Part shown: positions 18,130-26,393 of the stretch, in pieces
How positions within the stretch are numbered: the stretch's first letter is position 1
Layout of the letters: every line of letters starts with the position of its first letter
Assembly (NCBI RefSeq): GCF_030435705.1
Contig: NZ_CP129381.1
Span: 930,001-994,000, forward strand
DNA: 64,000 bases
Direction: 5' to 3'
Source: Rhizobium sp. SSA_523
GTDB lineage: Bacteria > Pseudomonadota > Alphaproteobacteria > Rhizobiales > Rhizobiaceae
Made by a program: the position numbers and the translations under genes
Notes under the pieces: model-generated
What the model saw: only the letters and a program-made list of their open reading frames with translations
Database searches by the model: none
What the model was told of the DNA's origin: nothing

Positions 18130-18789
18130 ATGCGGCCATATCCCCGGCACGTGGCCGCCGGCGGGTCACGCCTTTCACGGCTGCTGGTTCTGCTGGCCTT
18201 GCACTTCGCCCCGGTTCAGGGGCTTGCCCATGAGAGCCGTTCCGTCGAGCCGGATGCGACCGGACTGGTCATCGAATCGGTCAATCACGGGGCCATGCAG
18301 GTCCTGCAGAACTATCGCCGGCCCATTCTCGCGCTGGCGAACGGTGTGACTGCGCCGGACGAGACGCTGAACGCGCTGCTGCTCTACAATCACCTGCAAC
18401 ACGCCAATTGCCTCTGGCTCATCATCCCCGGCAGCATCACGGATGAAGACAGCCCCTTCAATGAATGCGCGCATGCGGATCTTGCCGGGTTGAAGGCGAT
18501 CCTCGCGCACCTCCGGCAGTTCCCGTCAAGCCGGCCGGCGGCGGAAGATCTGATCGGCCGGATCGATCATGACATGGTGCTCAAGGGGACCTCCTTCGTG
18601 ACCTGCGCCTATAGCACCGAACGCTTCAACACCTTTTCGCAGATCCGGCCCGACTGGGCAGCGCTCCTGCCTTTCCTTTTTGGCGGCGACGGCCTCAGGC
18701 TTGGCGTCGGCATCGGCGCGCTCATCGCTCTTCTGTGGCTCATCCTGCGACGGCGGCCAGGACGGACGGATCCAGACGATAGGGGCTGA
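18130..18789 (+). CDS. Membrane-anchored envelope protein of unknown function
   Basis: Protein of 219 residues with an N-terminal signal sequence (about residues 14-34, ending QGLAHE) and a single C-terminal membrane helix (about 185-207) followed by a basic tail. The middle is therefore likely periplasmic. It holds three cysteines (HANCLW, NECAHAD, VTCAYS), which could make disulfides or bind a cofactor, and a conserved-looking VIESVNHGAMQVLQNYRRP block. No family recognised. It lies three bases after the polytopic protein gene, so the two are probably translated together and may form a complex. A bidirectional terminator stem follows at 18828-18853. Confidence 0.6.
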   Translation: MRPYPRHVAAGGSRLSRLLVLLALHFAPVQGLAHESRSVEPDATGLVIESVNHGAMQVLQNYRRPILALANGVTAPDETLNALLLYNHLQHANCLWLIIPGSITDEDSPFNECAHADLAGLKAILAHLRQFPSSRPAAEDLIGRIDHDMVLKGTSFVTCAYSTERFNTFSQIRPDWAALLPFLFGGDGLRLGVGIGALIALLWLILRRRPGRTDPDDRG

Positions 18790-18827
18790 CACGCCGGCAG
18801 AGTCCGCCGTGCCCCGCCAGTGGACAT

Positions 18828-18853
18828 CAGGGCCGGACGCATGACCGGCCCTG
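18828..18853. terminator. Bidirectional terminator stem between convergent genes
   Basis: CAGGGCCGG pairs perfectly with CCGGCCCTG across an 8-base loop. It lies between the convergent ends at 18789 and 18862. No T-run follows on either strand, but the stem is long and G+C-rich. Confidence 0.6.
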
Positions 18854-18861
18854 GATCCGGA

Positions 18862-20907
18862 TCAGATCTTCGCCACGACGATGCGAAACCCGTTGCCGCG
18901 CCAGAACCCGTCCGGCTCAAGGCTGCCGCGATAAGTGCAGCAGGCCTTCAGCTTGCCGCTGCTGAAGCAGCCGCCGCGCAGGACGCGCCGCGTGGCGGCA
19001 TCGGCTGCGGGATCTTCACGGCCGTCCTCGCGATACGGATAGGCAAAGCTGGGCGTGGTCATGTCCGTCCCCCAAAGGGTCGAACACCATTCCCAGACCT
19101 GGCCCGTCATATCGAAACAGCCGTAGGGAGAACGGCCCTTTGGAAAGAGCCCGACTGTGCAGGTCGTATTGAAGCCGGCTTCTTCGGAATTCGACGCATC
19201 GTCGCGCCATTCGAGACCCCAGGGATAGAGAATGGCGTTGGCCGCATCCGCCTGGTCGCCCCTGGCTGCCCTTTCCCATTCCGGCTCGGTCGGCAGGCGG
19301 ACCATTTCGTCCTGCCCGATCCGTCCTTCGCGGCGCCAGCAATCCGTCAGCCAGGCGCAATAGGCATTCGCATCCCGCCAAGTCAGATCCGTCGCCGGCG
19401 CGCTCTGACGATCGGGCGCAAACCCGTCAGGGCTCTGCCAGAAGCGCTCGGTTGCCCGGACAAAGGCGGCGTAAGCGGCATTGGTGACCGGGTAAAGCCC
19501 GATCCGGAAAGCCGCCACGGTGACGGGATGGGGCGGCGCGGAATTCGGATGCGTCTGCGCGCCCATGGTGAAGGTGCCGCCTGGCACATCCGCCAGCGCC
19601 TGCAGGTCCCGAGGATCACCGAAGGCGGACAGATAGCGTCCCGCCCGTTCCCGCTCGGCTGGTGTCAGAGAACCGGTCTCGACGATGGTCAGGAGATGAT
19701 CCGCCAAGCAACGGCGCTGATCCTCCTCCACCTCCCATTCGGCCGCCAGCAGGGCGCCTCTCAGCCTTGCCTCGCCGGAGCCCTGCAGGAGAGCCTCGAC
19801 AAGACGCGCTGCCTTCTCTGTTCCGGAGAGCCTTGCGGCAAGACTTCTGATAACGGGCGCAAGGAGCGCAGGATTTTGGTGCAGGGGCTCCATTGCCGCT
19901 TGCTCCGGCATGCCTGCCAGATGCCGCGCGGCCAGCAATTGCCGGATGCGCGTCACCGGAAGCAGCTCCGGATCGTCAAGCTTTCCGATCAATCCGTCAT
20001 AGGCCAGGCCGCACAGAAGATTGGCCGATTGCGGGTCACCGGCGATGCGCGAAAGCCAATTGTCAGTGATCTCTTCGGGCGTCCGGCCTTCATCGTGAGC
20101 GGTGAGCGCCATGGCAAATTGCGCCGGATTGGCCGCCGCAGCGCCAAGCCCGCGACCGTTAGCGGAAAGATCAAGGCCGGCCAGTCTTTGCCCGGCGTCG
20201 ATACGCTGGGCCTTCAGGAGCGGCAGCAGCGCAAAACGAACGAAAGGCGCCGGTGGGACCAGCCCGGTCGATGCGCCGCTTTCCGCCAGAGCGAGCAGGC
20301 GGATGCGGGGATTCCGCGCCTGGAACCCGGCAGCCTCCTCCAGCAAACGGAACGCACCGGCGCCCGCAGCTTCGAGACCGTCGAGGATGATCAGCAACTG
20401 CGCCCCGGAATGCTGCCACTCGGCCGAAGCAAGCAGGCTCTCGATCTCCGGCAGCGCATTGCGTAAGAGCGACGCCAGATCGGCGCCCGCAACCACGGTC
20501 ACGATAAGCGGATGGACGCTCTCGCCTTCCCAGGTCTCGTCATGGCGTGTCCCGTCCTCGTTGCGTGGCACCGAGGGGGAAAACGCCGCCTCACCCGCCA
20601 GTCTGCTGACAAGGGCACGGGCGAATGTGGTCTTGCCGCTGCCCGTTTCACCGACCAGCAGAAGGGCCTCATGATCGCGCGCCATTTCGAGCGCCGAGAA
20701 ATAGACCGGCGGCTCGGGCTCCGCCTGGTCCTTCAATTTTCGCAAGCCCTTGGCAGCCTTGTCCTCGAAGGTGAAATTCACCAGAAGCGGAATATAGCCG
20801 TCGCGCAGAGTAGCCACAGTGCCATCCGGTCTTGCCATCAGCGGTGCTGTGCTGAATTTTCGTGCCTCATCGGCCACTGCCTGCGTCAGGCGCTCAAGCG
20901 ACATCAT
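18862..20907 (-). CDS. P-loop NTPase fused to FGE-sulfatase/C-type-lectin-fold domain
   Basis: Protein of 681 residues. Residues 70-230 form a P-loop NTPase of NACHT/STAND appearance (Walker A GETGSGKT at 86-93, Walker B LLIILDGLE at 171-179). A helical region follows to about 435. Residues 441-681 are a formylglycine-generating-enzyme-like domain (VPGGTFTMGA, RLPTEPEWERAARG, YPWG, GQVWEWC, RVLRGG, GFRIV). Such domains modify sulfatases or, in many NTPase fusions, act as ligand-binding C-type-lectin folds. No sulfatase gene is in the window, favouring the second idea. The last 40 residues replace the usual RGGSW-type block with Cys/Phe-rich sequence and resemble a variable region of diversity-generating retroelement targets. 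It lies 15 bases after the VOC gene, so it may be the last gene of the peptide-importer operon. Confidence 0.75.
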   Translation of the reverse strand: MMSLERLTQAVADEARKFSTAPLMARPDGTVATLRDGYIPLLVNFTFEDKAAKGLRKLKDQAEPEPPVYFSALEMARDHEALLLVGETGSGKTTFARALVSRLAGEAAFSPSVPRNEDGTRHDETWEGESVHPLIVTVVAGADLASLLRNALPEIESLLASAEWQHSGAQLLIILDGLEAAGAGAFRLLEEAAGFQARNPRIRLLALAESGASTGLVPPAPFVRFALLPLLKAQRIDAGQRLAGLDLSANGRGLGAAAANPAQFAMALTAHDEGRTPEEITDNWLSRIAGDPQSANLLCGLAYDGLIGKLDDPELLPVTRIRQLLAARHLAGMPEQAAMEPLHQNPALLAPVIRSLAARLSGTEKAARLVEALLQGSGEARLRGALLAAEWEVEEDQRRCLADHLLTIVETGSLTPAERERAGRYLSAFGDPRDLQALADVPGGTFTMGAQTHPNSAPPHPVTVAAFRIGLYPVTNAAYAAFVRATERFWQSPDGFAPDRQSAPATDLTWRDANAYCAWLTDCWRREGRIGQDEMVRLPTEPEWERAARGDQADAANAILYPWGLEWRDDASNSEEAGFNTTCTVGLFPKGRSPYGCFDMTGQVWEWCSTLWGTDMTTPSFAYPYREDGREDPAADAATRRVLRGGCFSSGKLKACCTYRGSLEPDGFWRGNGFRIVVAKI

Positions 20908-20922
20908 GAAATTCCTGTTTCT

Positions 20923-21303
20923 TCAAAAGAGCTTGGCCACATCGGGATCGTGGAAGCGCTGGATCTCGATGGCATAGCCTGCCGGATCCTCGAAGAAGAA
21001 ATGTTCGCAGAAGCGGCCGCGCAGCATGTCTGAAAGACCCGGAACGCCGGCCTTTTTCAGCTTGTCATGCCATGCCTGGACATCCTCGCTGACGATCGTC
21101 AAGAGAACGGCGCTCTTCTCCTGATGCTTGAGATGGCCGCGATTGCCGTCGACGATGCCGAGATAGCATCTTCCTGCAATCCGATAGATGCGGGCAAGCC
21201 CCTGATCGAGCACGAGCTCGAAACCCAGGACGTCCTCATAAAAGGGAGCAACTGCGTGGATATCGTCGTAATAGAAGAAGGTGATCGCGTAGTCTTTTTC
21301 CAT
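20923..21303 (-). CDS. VOC (glyoxalase/dioxygenase superfamily) protein
   Basis: Small vicinal-oxygen-chelate protein of 126 residues with the paired beta-alpha-beta-beta-beta halves: FFYYDDIHAVAPFYEDVLGF at the start and FFFEDPAGYAIEIQRF at the end. Members are metal-dependent isomerases, epimerases, dioxygenases or resistance proteins; the reaction cannot be deduced. ATGs lie at 21309 and 21303; AAGGA is only two bases from the first but eight from the second, so 21303 is preferred. It follows the signal-less binding-protein gene by 11 bases in the importer operon and may act on the imported compound. Confidence 0.82.
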   Translation of the reverse strand: MEKDYAITFFYYDDIHAVAPFYEDVLGFELVLDQGLARIYRIAGRCYLGIVDGNRGHLKHQEKSAVLLTIVSEDVQAWHDKLKKAGVPGLSDMLRGRFCEHFFFEDPAGYAIEIQRFHDPDVAKLF

Positions 21304-21314
21304 GGTCATGGTCC

Positions 21315-22700
21315 TTAACGAATGATCAGAGTGCCCTTGTGATCTATGGCCAGGCCATCCAGGCCCGGTCTTGCGGCAAAAACATCGATGGGATGCACGA
21401 GGTAGAGCCAGGGCGGATTGTCGTGCAGACGGGTGAGGCATTTGGCATAGGCCAGCTCGCGCGCGCCGTCATCCACAGCATGATTGGCGGCGGCGATCAG
21501 CCTCTCGGTTTGCGCATCGTCATAGCCCTGCCACCAGACGGCCTTCGTGACGCTGGAGATCTTGTCGTTGAGAATCCGGTAGGTGCTGTGCGGCGAGGAA
21601 TCGAAGATCGCCATGTCGCCCATTTCCTTGCGCCCGATCTGGCGGGCATATTCAGGACGGTCGAGCTCGGTCTCCACCTCGACCTTCAGGCCGATCTCCT
21701 CCAGAGCGGCGGCGACGAATTGGCTGACCTGCGGCGCGCGTTCCGGCATGAAGGTCGGGGTGCGCAACCGCACCGGCGCCGATATATCGACGCCATCGAG
21801 CAATCGCCGCGCAGCCTCCGGATCATAGGCGATGGGTTGCAACGCAGCCTTGGCGGCTCCGAGGTGAAAGGGGCTGACGATCGTGGCGGAGGGCACTGCC
21901 AGACCATGGTAGATTTCGGCGGCAATCCGGCCCGTGTCGACGGCGTGATTGATCGCCAGGCGCGCCGAAGCCGAACGGAAGAGGCCCGTCTGGCAGTTGA
22001 GGTAATACATGACGGAGAGCGTGTTGACAGCCTTCCCCCACTCGAAGCGTGCGTCAAAATCGGGCGCTTCCTCCATCCGCTCCAGGTTGAGCGCGGCGTC
22101 GACGCTGCCGGCCTTCAATTGCCCATAGCGTTCATCGGCACTCTTGCAGGCGGTTGCGATGATGCGGGCGGGACCGCTATCGCCATTGGCCCTGCTGAGC
22201 ACCGCACGCTGCCCTGCCTGAAGCTCGTCCACGCGATAGCGACCGGTCCCCAGGATTGGCTGACCGGGCGAGTTCAGGCGGCAGATGTAAAACTCGGAGA
22301 AGATGTCGAGAATATCGGCAAGCGGCTCCGGATTGCTGATGTCGATGATTTGCGGCGAGCCGGCCCGGATGACAGCGTGCTGCAGATAACGGGCATAGGA
22401 CCATTTCATGCCGAATGTATCGACAGCCTGCAGGATACCGTCGAGGAAGGACAGAATGTCCTCGGCAATGCAGGGTTTCCCGTCATGAAACGTCGCGCCG
22501 TCCCGGATCACGAACTGCCAGTTGCGGCCGTCCGGCGAATGGCTCCAGTGCGAAAAGAGCGCGGGCCGGACAAAGCCCTTGTCCCACCGCAGGAGCGGTT
22601 CGAAGACGAGGTTCTTCAGGGTCAGGACGCTGGTATCGTCCGTCACCCGATCGGGTGGCAGAAAATCGATCTTTTCAAGGCTGATGGTCAGGCTGTCCAC
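21315..22700 (-). CDS. SBP_bac_5-family binding protein lacking a signal peptide
   Basis: Protein of 461 residues of the peptide/nickel solute-binding family (FEPLLRWDKGFVRPALFSHW, ATFHDGKPCIAEDILSFLDG, ILGTGRYRVDELQAGQRAVL). It starts directly at the mature fold: the GTG at 22700 has AGGA eight bases upstream, and the codons before it run into the stop of the preceding permease gene, so no export signal can be encoded. It is a second such protein in this operon, besides the exported one at 24681-26243. It may be cytosolic, for example a ligand sensor or carrier, or it may be a decayed paralogue. The body shows no frameshift. Confidence 0.8.
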   Translation of the reverse strand: MDSLTISLEKIDFLPPDRVTDDTSVLTLKNLVFEPLLRWDKGFVRPALFSHWSHSPDGRNWQFVIRDGATFHDGKPCIAEDILSFLDGILQAVDTFGMKWSYARYLQHAVIRAGSPQIIDISNPEPLADILDIFSEFYICRLNSPGQPILGTGRYRVDELQAGQRAVLSRANGDSGPARIIATACKSADERYGQLKAGSVDAALNLERMEEAPDFDARFEWGKAVNTLSVMYYLNCQTGLFRSASARLAINHAVDTGRIAAEIYHGLAVPSATIVSPFHLGAAKAALQPIAYDPEAARRLLDGVDISAPVRLRTPTFMPERAPQVSQFVAAALEEIGLKVEVETELDRPEYARQIGRKEMGDMAIFDSSPHSTYRILNDKISSVTKAVWWQGYDDAQTERLIAAANHAVDDGARELAYAKCLTRLHDNPPWLYLVHPIDVFAARPGLDGLAIDHKGTLIIR

Positions 22701-22710
22701 GATGATGATC

Positions 22711-23550
22711 CTAGTCGAGCTCGCTGCGGCGGCGCGGGTTGAACCAGTCGGCAAGCGAATCGCCGATGAGGTTGAAGGACAGGACCGCCAGAAGGATGGC
22801 CATGCCCGGTGCCAGGGCAACCCAGGCGGCGCTGCGCACATACTGCAGATTGGCGGAAACATCCGCGCCCCATTCCGGCATGGGCGGCTGGGCGCCAAGG
22901 CCCAGGAAGCCGAGGCTTGCCGTCTGCAGGATGGCGCTGCCGAGCGCCAGCGTCGACTGCACCAGAAGCGGGCCCAGGCCGTTGACGAAGACGTACCGCA
23001 AGAGGATCCGGTGGCCGGGGAGTCCGAGCGAAATGGCTGCCTCGACATAGGGCTTGACCGAAATACTGAGCGCCTGGCTGCGCGCCACGCGGGCAAATTG
23101 CGGTGCAAGGGTAATGGCAACGGCCAGCATGGCGTTCTGCAGGCTGGGCCCGAAGGCGGCAGACAGCGCAATGGCGAGGACGAGCGCCGGAAAGGCCAGG
23201 ATGGCATCCACGATGCGCATGATGACGCTGTCGATCCAGCCACCGGCAAAGCCCGCCAGCATGCCGAAGAAGCAGCCGACGACGAAGGCGATGGCCACCA
23301 CACCGACGCCGATCGTCAGCGTTGCACGCCCGCCATACATGATGCGTGTCAGCACATCGCGGCCGAAGGCATCGGTTCCCAGCCAGTGATCGAGGCTCGG
23401 TGGTGCGAGCTTGTGCAGGATATCGAGCTTGGTCGGCGTGTAACTCGTCAGCCATGGCCCGATAACGATCAGGCCGATCAGGAGAACGAGGATCACCAGG
23501 CCAATGAGAGCGAGCGTGTTTCGCCGCAGGAACAACAACATCTCATTCAT
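22711..23550 (-). CDS. ABC importer permease, DppC type
   Basis: Permease of 279 residues with six hydrophobic segments. DppC signatures are HWLGTDAFGRDVLTRIMYGG, the EAA loop YVEAAISLGLPGH and SLGFLGLGAQPPMPEWG. It lies four bases after the DppB-type gene and ten before the signal-less binding-protein gene. It pairs with the permease encoded at 23555-24565. Confidence 0.93.
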   Translation of the reverse strand: MNEMLLFLRRNTLALIGLVILVLLIGLIVIGPWLTSYTPTKLDILHKLAPPSLDHWLGTDAFGRDVLTRIMYGGRATLTIGVGVVAIAFVVGCFFGMLAGFAGGWIDSVIMRIVDAILAFPALVLAIALSAAFGPSLQNAMLAVAITLAPQFARVARSQALSISVKPYVEAAISLGLPGHRILLRYVFVNGLGPLLVQSTLALGSAILQTASLGFLGLGAQPPMPEWGADVSANLQYVRSAAWVALAPGMAILLAVLSFNLIGDSLADWFNPRRRSELD

Positions 23551-23554
23551 GGTC

Positions 23555-24565
23555 TCAGCCCATCTTCCTGCGGACGCGTGGATCCAGAACGCCGTACAGG
23601 ACGTCGACGATGATGGAGGTCAGGACGAACAGCAGCGCGAAGACCAGCGTCGTGCCCTGGATGACCGGATAATCGCGGTTCTTGATCGCCTCGAACATAT
23701 AGCGGCCGATACCCGGCCAGGCGAAGATGGTTTCGGTCAGGATGGCGCCCCCGAGCATCTCGGCAAATTTCAGGCCGACGATCGTCACCGCCGGCAGCAG
23801 CGAATTGCGCAGACCATGATTGAGAACGACGTCCCGGCGGCGCAGGCCCTTGGCTTTTGCCGTCCGGATGAAGTCCTCTCCCATGACATCCAGCATGGTA
23901 TTGCGCACGAAACGGCCAAGCGTTGCTGCCAGGAAGGCGGCAAGCACAGCCGTCGGCAGGATCAGATGCTGCACGGCACTGAGCGCGCCGTCCAGGTTGC
24001 CGGTCAACAGGCCGTCGAGGATGGCAAAGCCCGTCACGCGCTCGACCGGCAGATAGGGGCTGAAGCGACCGGACACCGGCAGCCAGCCCAGATAGGTTGC
24101 AAAGATGAGCTGCAGCACCAGCGCCAGCAGGAAGGCCGGCATGGAGACGCCGATCAGCGACACGACGCGCGTGACGTGATCGAAGAGGGAATTCGGGCGC
24201 GTGGCCGACAGCACGCCGATCGGAATGCCGAAAATGATGGCGACCAGCACGGCCAGGACGGAGAGTTCGATGGTTGCCGGCAGACGCTGCAGGATTTCCT
24301 GGGCAACAGGCTGGCCGGTCTTCAGCGAGACGCCGAAATCTCCGACGAACAGCCCGGTCACGTAGTGGTAGAACTGCAGGATGACGGATTCATCCAGATT
24401 GAGCTGGGCGCGCAATGCCTCGATCTGCTGCTGCGTGGCGCCCGGCCCGAGAAGCGTGGTGGCCGGATCGCCCGGAATGATGCGCACCAGCGAAAAGACG
24501 ATCACCAGGACGATACACATGACGGGTATCAGCGCGATCAGGCGGCGTAGGATGAAACTCGCCAT
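23555..24565 (-). CDS. ABC importer permease, DppB type
   Basis: Permease of 336 residues opening MASFILRRLIALIPVMCIVL, with the DppB hallmark RIIPGDPATTLLG after the first helix and the EAA loop GEDFIRTAKAKGLRRRDVV. It is the second gene of the minus-strand importer operon, separated from the binding-protein gene by 115 bases that contain a G+C-rich hairpin. The ATPases for this system are most likely encoded by the divergent double-ATPase gene at 27412-29205. Confidence 0.93.
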   Translation of the reverse strand: MASFILRRLIALIPVMCIVLVIVFSLVRIIPGDPATTLLGPGATQQQIEALRAQLNLDESVILQFYHYVTGLFVGDFGVSLKTGQPVAQEILQRLPATIELSVLAVLVAIIFGIPIGVLSATRPNSLFDHVTRVVSLIGVSMPAFLLALVLQLIFATYLGWLPVSGRFSPYLPVERVTGFAILDGLLTGNLDGALSAVQHLILPTAVLAAFLAATLGRFVRNTMLDVMGEDFIRTAKAKGLRRRDVVLNHGLRNSLLPAVTIVGLKFAEMLGGAILTETIFAWPGIGRYMFEAIKNRDYPVIQGTTLVFALLFVLTSIIVDVLYGVLDPRVRRKMG

Positions 24566-24593
24566 GTCTGTTGTTCACTCTCTTCCTGCGGAA

Positions 24594-24610
24594 CCGCCGC
24601 CTGGCGGCGG
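24594..24610 (-). other. G+C-rich hairpin between binding-protein and permease genes
   Basis: CCGCCGCC-T-GGCGGCGG is a near-continuous palindrome, with a second CCGGCG/CGCCGG pair at 24641-24661. Such stems after binding-protein genes often protect the upstream transcript or partly end transcription, raising binding-protein dosage. That role is inferred. Confidence 0.4.
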
Positions 24611-24680
24611 ACTGCATATGCTAAAGACCTGGAACGTCAGCCGGCGACACTTTGCCGCCGGCCGACGCGTCGCGCAGGCC

Positions 24681-26243
24681 TTATTTCTTGGAAACGGACC
24701 AGTATTCGTTGAGCGGCGGTGCGCTGTTGACGACAAGCCCCTCGACATTGGCCCGGGTAAAGACGATCAACTTCGGGCTGAAGAGATAGGCGCCCGGCAC
24801 CCGTTCAGCGATCTTTTCCTGCACCGTGAAGTAGAGCTGCTTGCGGGCTTCCATGTCGGGCGTCTGCTGTGCCTTCAGGATCAGAGCATCAAGTTCCTCA
24901 TCCTTCGGCATGCGGAAGGTCATCGCCGTATCGGCAAGGCTCGACAGGTAACCGATGGTGATATGGGCGTCGGGATCATTGTACCATGGCTGGCGGCCGT
25001 CCAGCGCGACATCGAACTGTCCTGCCGTCTGCAGGCCACGCAGCGCCGGAAACTCCGTCTGCTCGATGGTGGCGGTGATGCCGATATCGGCAAGATTGGC
25101 CTGAACGAAGGTTGCGACCGCGCCCCAGAGCGGGCCCTGGAAGCTGTAGAGCTTCAAATTGAGCGATGAGGGATCGATGCCGGCCTCCGACAGCAGCGAT
25201 TTCGCCAGGTCGGGATCATATTTCGGCGCCATTTCCTTCATTTTCGGATTGAACGCCCAGCTATTGCTGGTCAGCGGACCATAGACCCGTTCCGCCGTGC
25301 CACCGAACACACCCTCGAGAAGACCATCATAATCGATGGCGTGAGCAATGGCCTGACGTGCCTTCAGATTGGAGAAAGGACCATCGGTCTTGCTGTTGTT
25401 GAATTCGAGCTGACGAATGATCTGGCTGGATGTTTCCAGAACCTTCACATCCGCATTCGCCTTCAGCGCCTCGATGTCTTCCGCTGCAATTGCCGAAAGC
25501 TGACCCTGCTGCTGGACGATGTCGACGCCGCCGCCTTCAAGCTCGAGGCGACGCGTGGAGGCATCCGGAATGATGCGATAGATGATCTGCTGCAGCTTCG
25601 GCGCGCCGCGGAAATAGTCCGGATTGGCTTCGAGCACGACATTCGTGTCGGCCTGGGCGCTCTTGAAGGAGAAGGGTCCCGTGCCGACAGGGTTGGAGGC
25701 GAACTGATCACCGTATTTCTTTACGGCAGTCGGGCTGACGATCGCAGCTTGCGGCTGGGCGAGAATCGACAGGAAGGCCGGATAGGCGGCCGAAAGCGTG
25801 ACCTTGAGCTCGGTCGGGGACACCACGGTGATGTCCTGGATCAGGTCGAACGTGGCTTTGACATAGGGATTGGTCGTCTTCGTACGTTCCAGCGAGAACT
25901 TGACCGCTTCCGCGTCGAAGGCGGTGCCATCCTGGAATTTTACGCCTTCCCGCAGCTTGAAATCGAAGACCTTGCCATCGTCGGAGACTGTCCAGCTCGT
26001 TGCCAGGCGGCCTTCGAGGGCCTTGAAGTCGGGCGCGGTCCAGGCGACCAGCGTGTCGAAGACATTCAAGATGATTTCGCTGCCGATCGGTTCGGCACGG
26101 TTCGTGCCCGGCTCCAGGCTGACCGGATCAGACGGCACAGCCACGACCAGGGTCTTCAGCCTTGCATCATCCTGCCCATAGGCAGCCGAGGCAAGCAGCG
26201 GCAAGGCCACCGCAGCGGCCGCAATGCGTTTCCAGATAGTCAT
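24681..26243 (-). CDS. ABC importer solute-binding protein, peptide/nickel family (SBP_bac_5)
   Basis: Exported binding protein of 520 residues with a clear signal peptide (residues 1-24, ending ASAAYGQ). Family 5 motifs: DPVSLEPGTNRAEPIGSEI, ATSWTVSDDGKVFDFKLREG, FDAEAVKFSLERT. The frame extends upstream to 26330, but the ATG at 26243 starts the signal peptide and follows an AGGGGTGA site. First gene of the minus-strand importer operon (binding protein, DppB, DppC, signal-less paralogue, VOC). A 22-bp palindrome at 26308-26329, shared with two other promoters of this island, lies 64 bases upstream and suggests control by the GntR-family regulator. Confidence 0.93.
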   Translation of the reverse strand: MTIWKRIAAAAVALPLLASAAYGQDDARLKTLVVAVPSDPVSLEPGTNRAEPIGSEIILNVFDTLVAWTAPDFKALEGRLATSWTVSDDGKVFDFKLREGVKFQDGTAFDAEAVKFSLERTKTTNPYVKATFDLIQDITVVSPTELKVTLSAAYPAFLSILAQPQAAIVSPTAVKKYGDQFASNPVGTGPFSFKSAQADTNVVLEANPDYFRGAPKLQQIIYRIIPDASTRRLELEGGGVDIVQQQGQLSAIAAEDIEALKANADVKVLETSSQIIRQLEFNNSKTDGPFSNLKARQAIAHAIDYDGLLEGVFGGTAERVYGPLTSNSWAFNPKMKEMAPKYDPDLAKSLLSEAGIDPSSLNLKLYSFQGPLWGAVATFVQANLADIGITATIEQTEFPALRGLQTAGQFDVALDGRQPWYNDPDAHITIGYLSSLADTAMTFRMPKDEELDALILKAQQTPDMEARKQLYFTVQEKIAERVPGAYLFSPKLIVFTRANVEGLVVNSAPPLNEYWSVSKK

Positions 26244-26307
26244 CAGTTCACCCCTTTTGTTGTCACCGAGCAGGCCGGGCATCGTCGGTCTCGCCCGTTT
26301 CCTTCTG

Positions 26308-26329
26308 TGATATACTACGAAATATATCA
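26308..26329. promoter_or_regulatory. GntR-type operator copy 1
   Basis: Imperfect 22-bp palindrome TGATATA-N8-ATATATCA with ACGA at the centre. It matches copies at 27328-27349 and 30117-30138, and lies 64 bases upstream of the binding-protein start codon. Confidence 0.7.
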
Positions 26330-26393
26330 AGACTGCCGAGGCTGTAAAGCCACGCTGGCGCAGAATTGAACACGCCAGCTGGTTGCCTAGTTA

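Noticed and set aside
18820..20466. 548-residue open frame antisense to the NTPase-FGE gene
   Set aside because: It is the complement of a gene with clear P-loop and FGE motifs; the translation shows no recognisable domain and no ribosome site.
18862..20907. Complete diversity-generating retroelement
   Set aside because: No reverse transcriptase frame and no template repeat were found on either side; only the target-like protein is present.
22701..23303. N-terminal extension of the signal-less binding protein
   Set aside because: The extension lies in another frame of the permease gene and is Ser/Arg/Ala-rich noise; the GTG at 22700 has its own ribosome site.
24643..24661. Second G+C-rich dyad (CCGGCG/CGCCGG) as an independent terminator
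   Set aside because: Short arms and no T-run; mentioned only as part of the hairpin region after the binding-protein gene.
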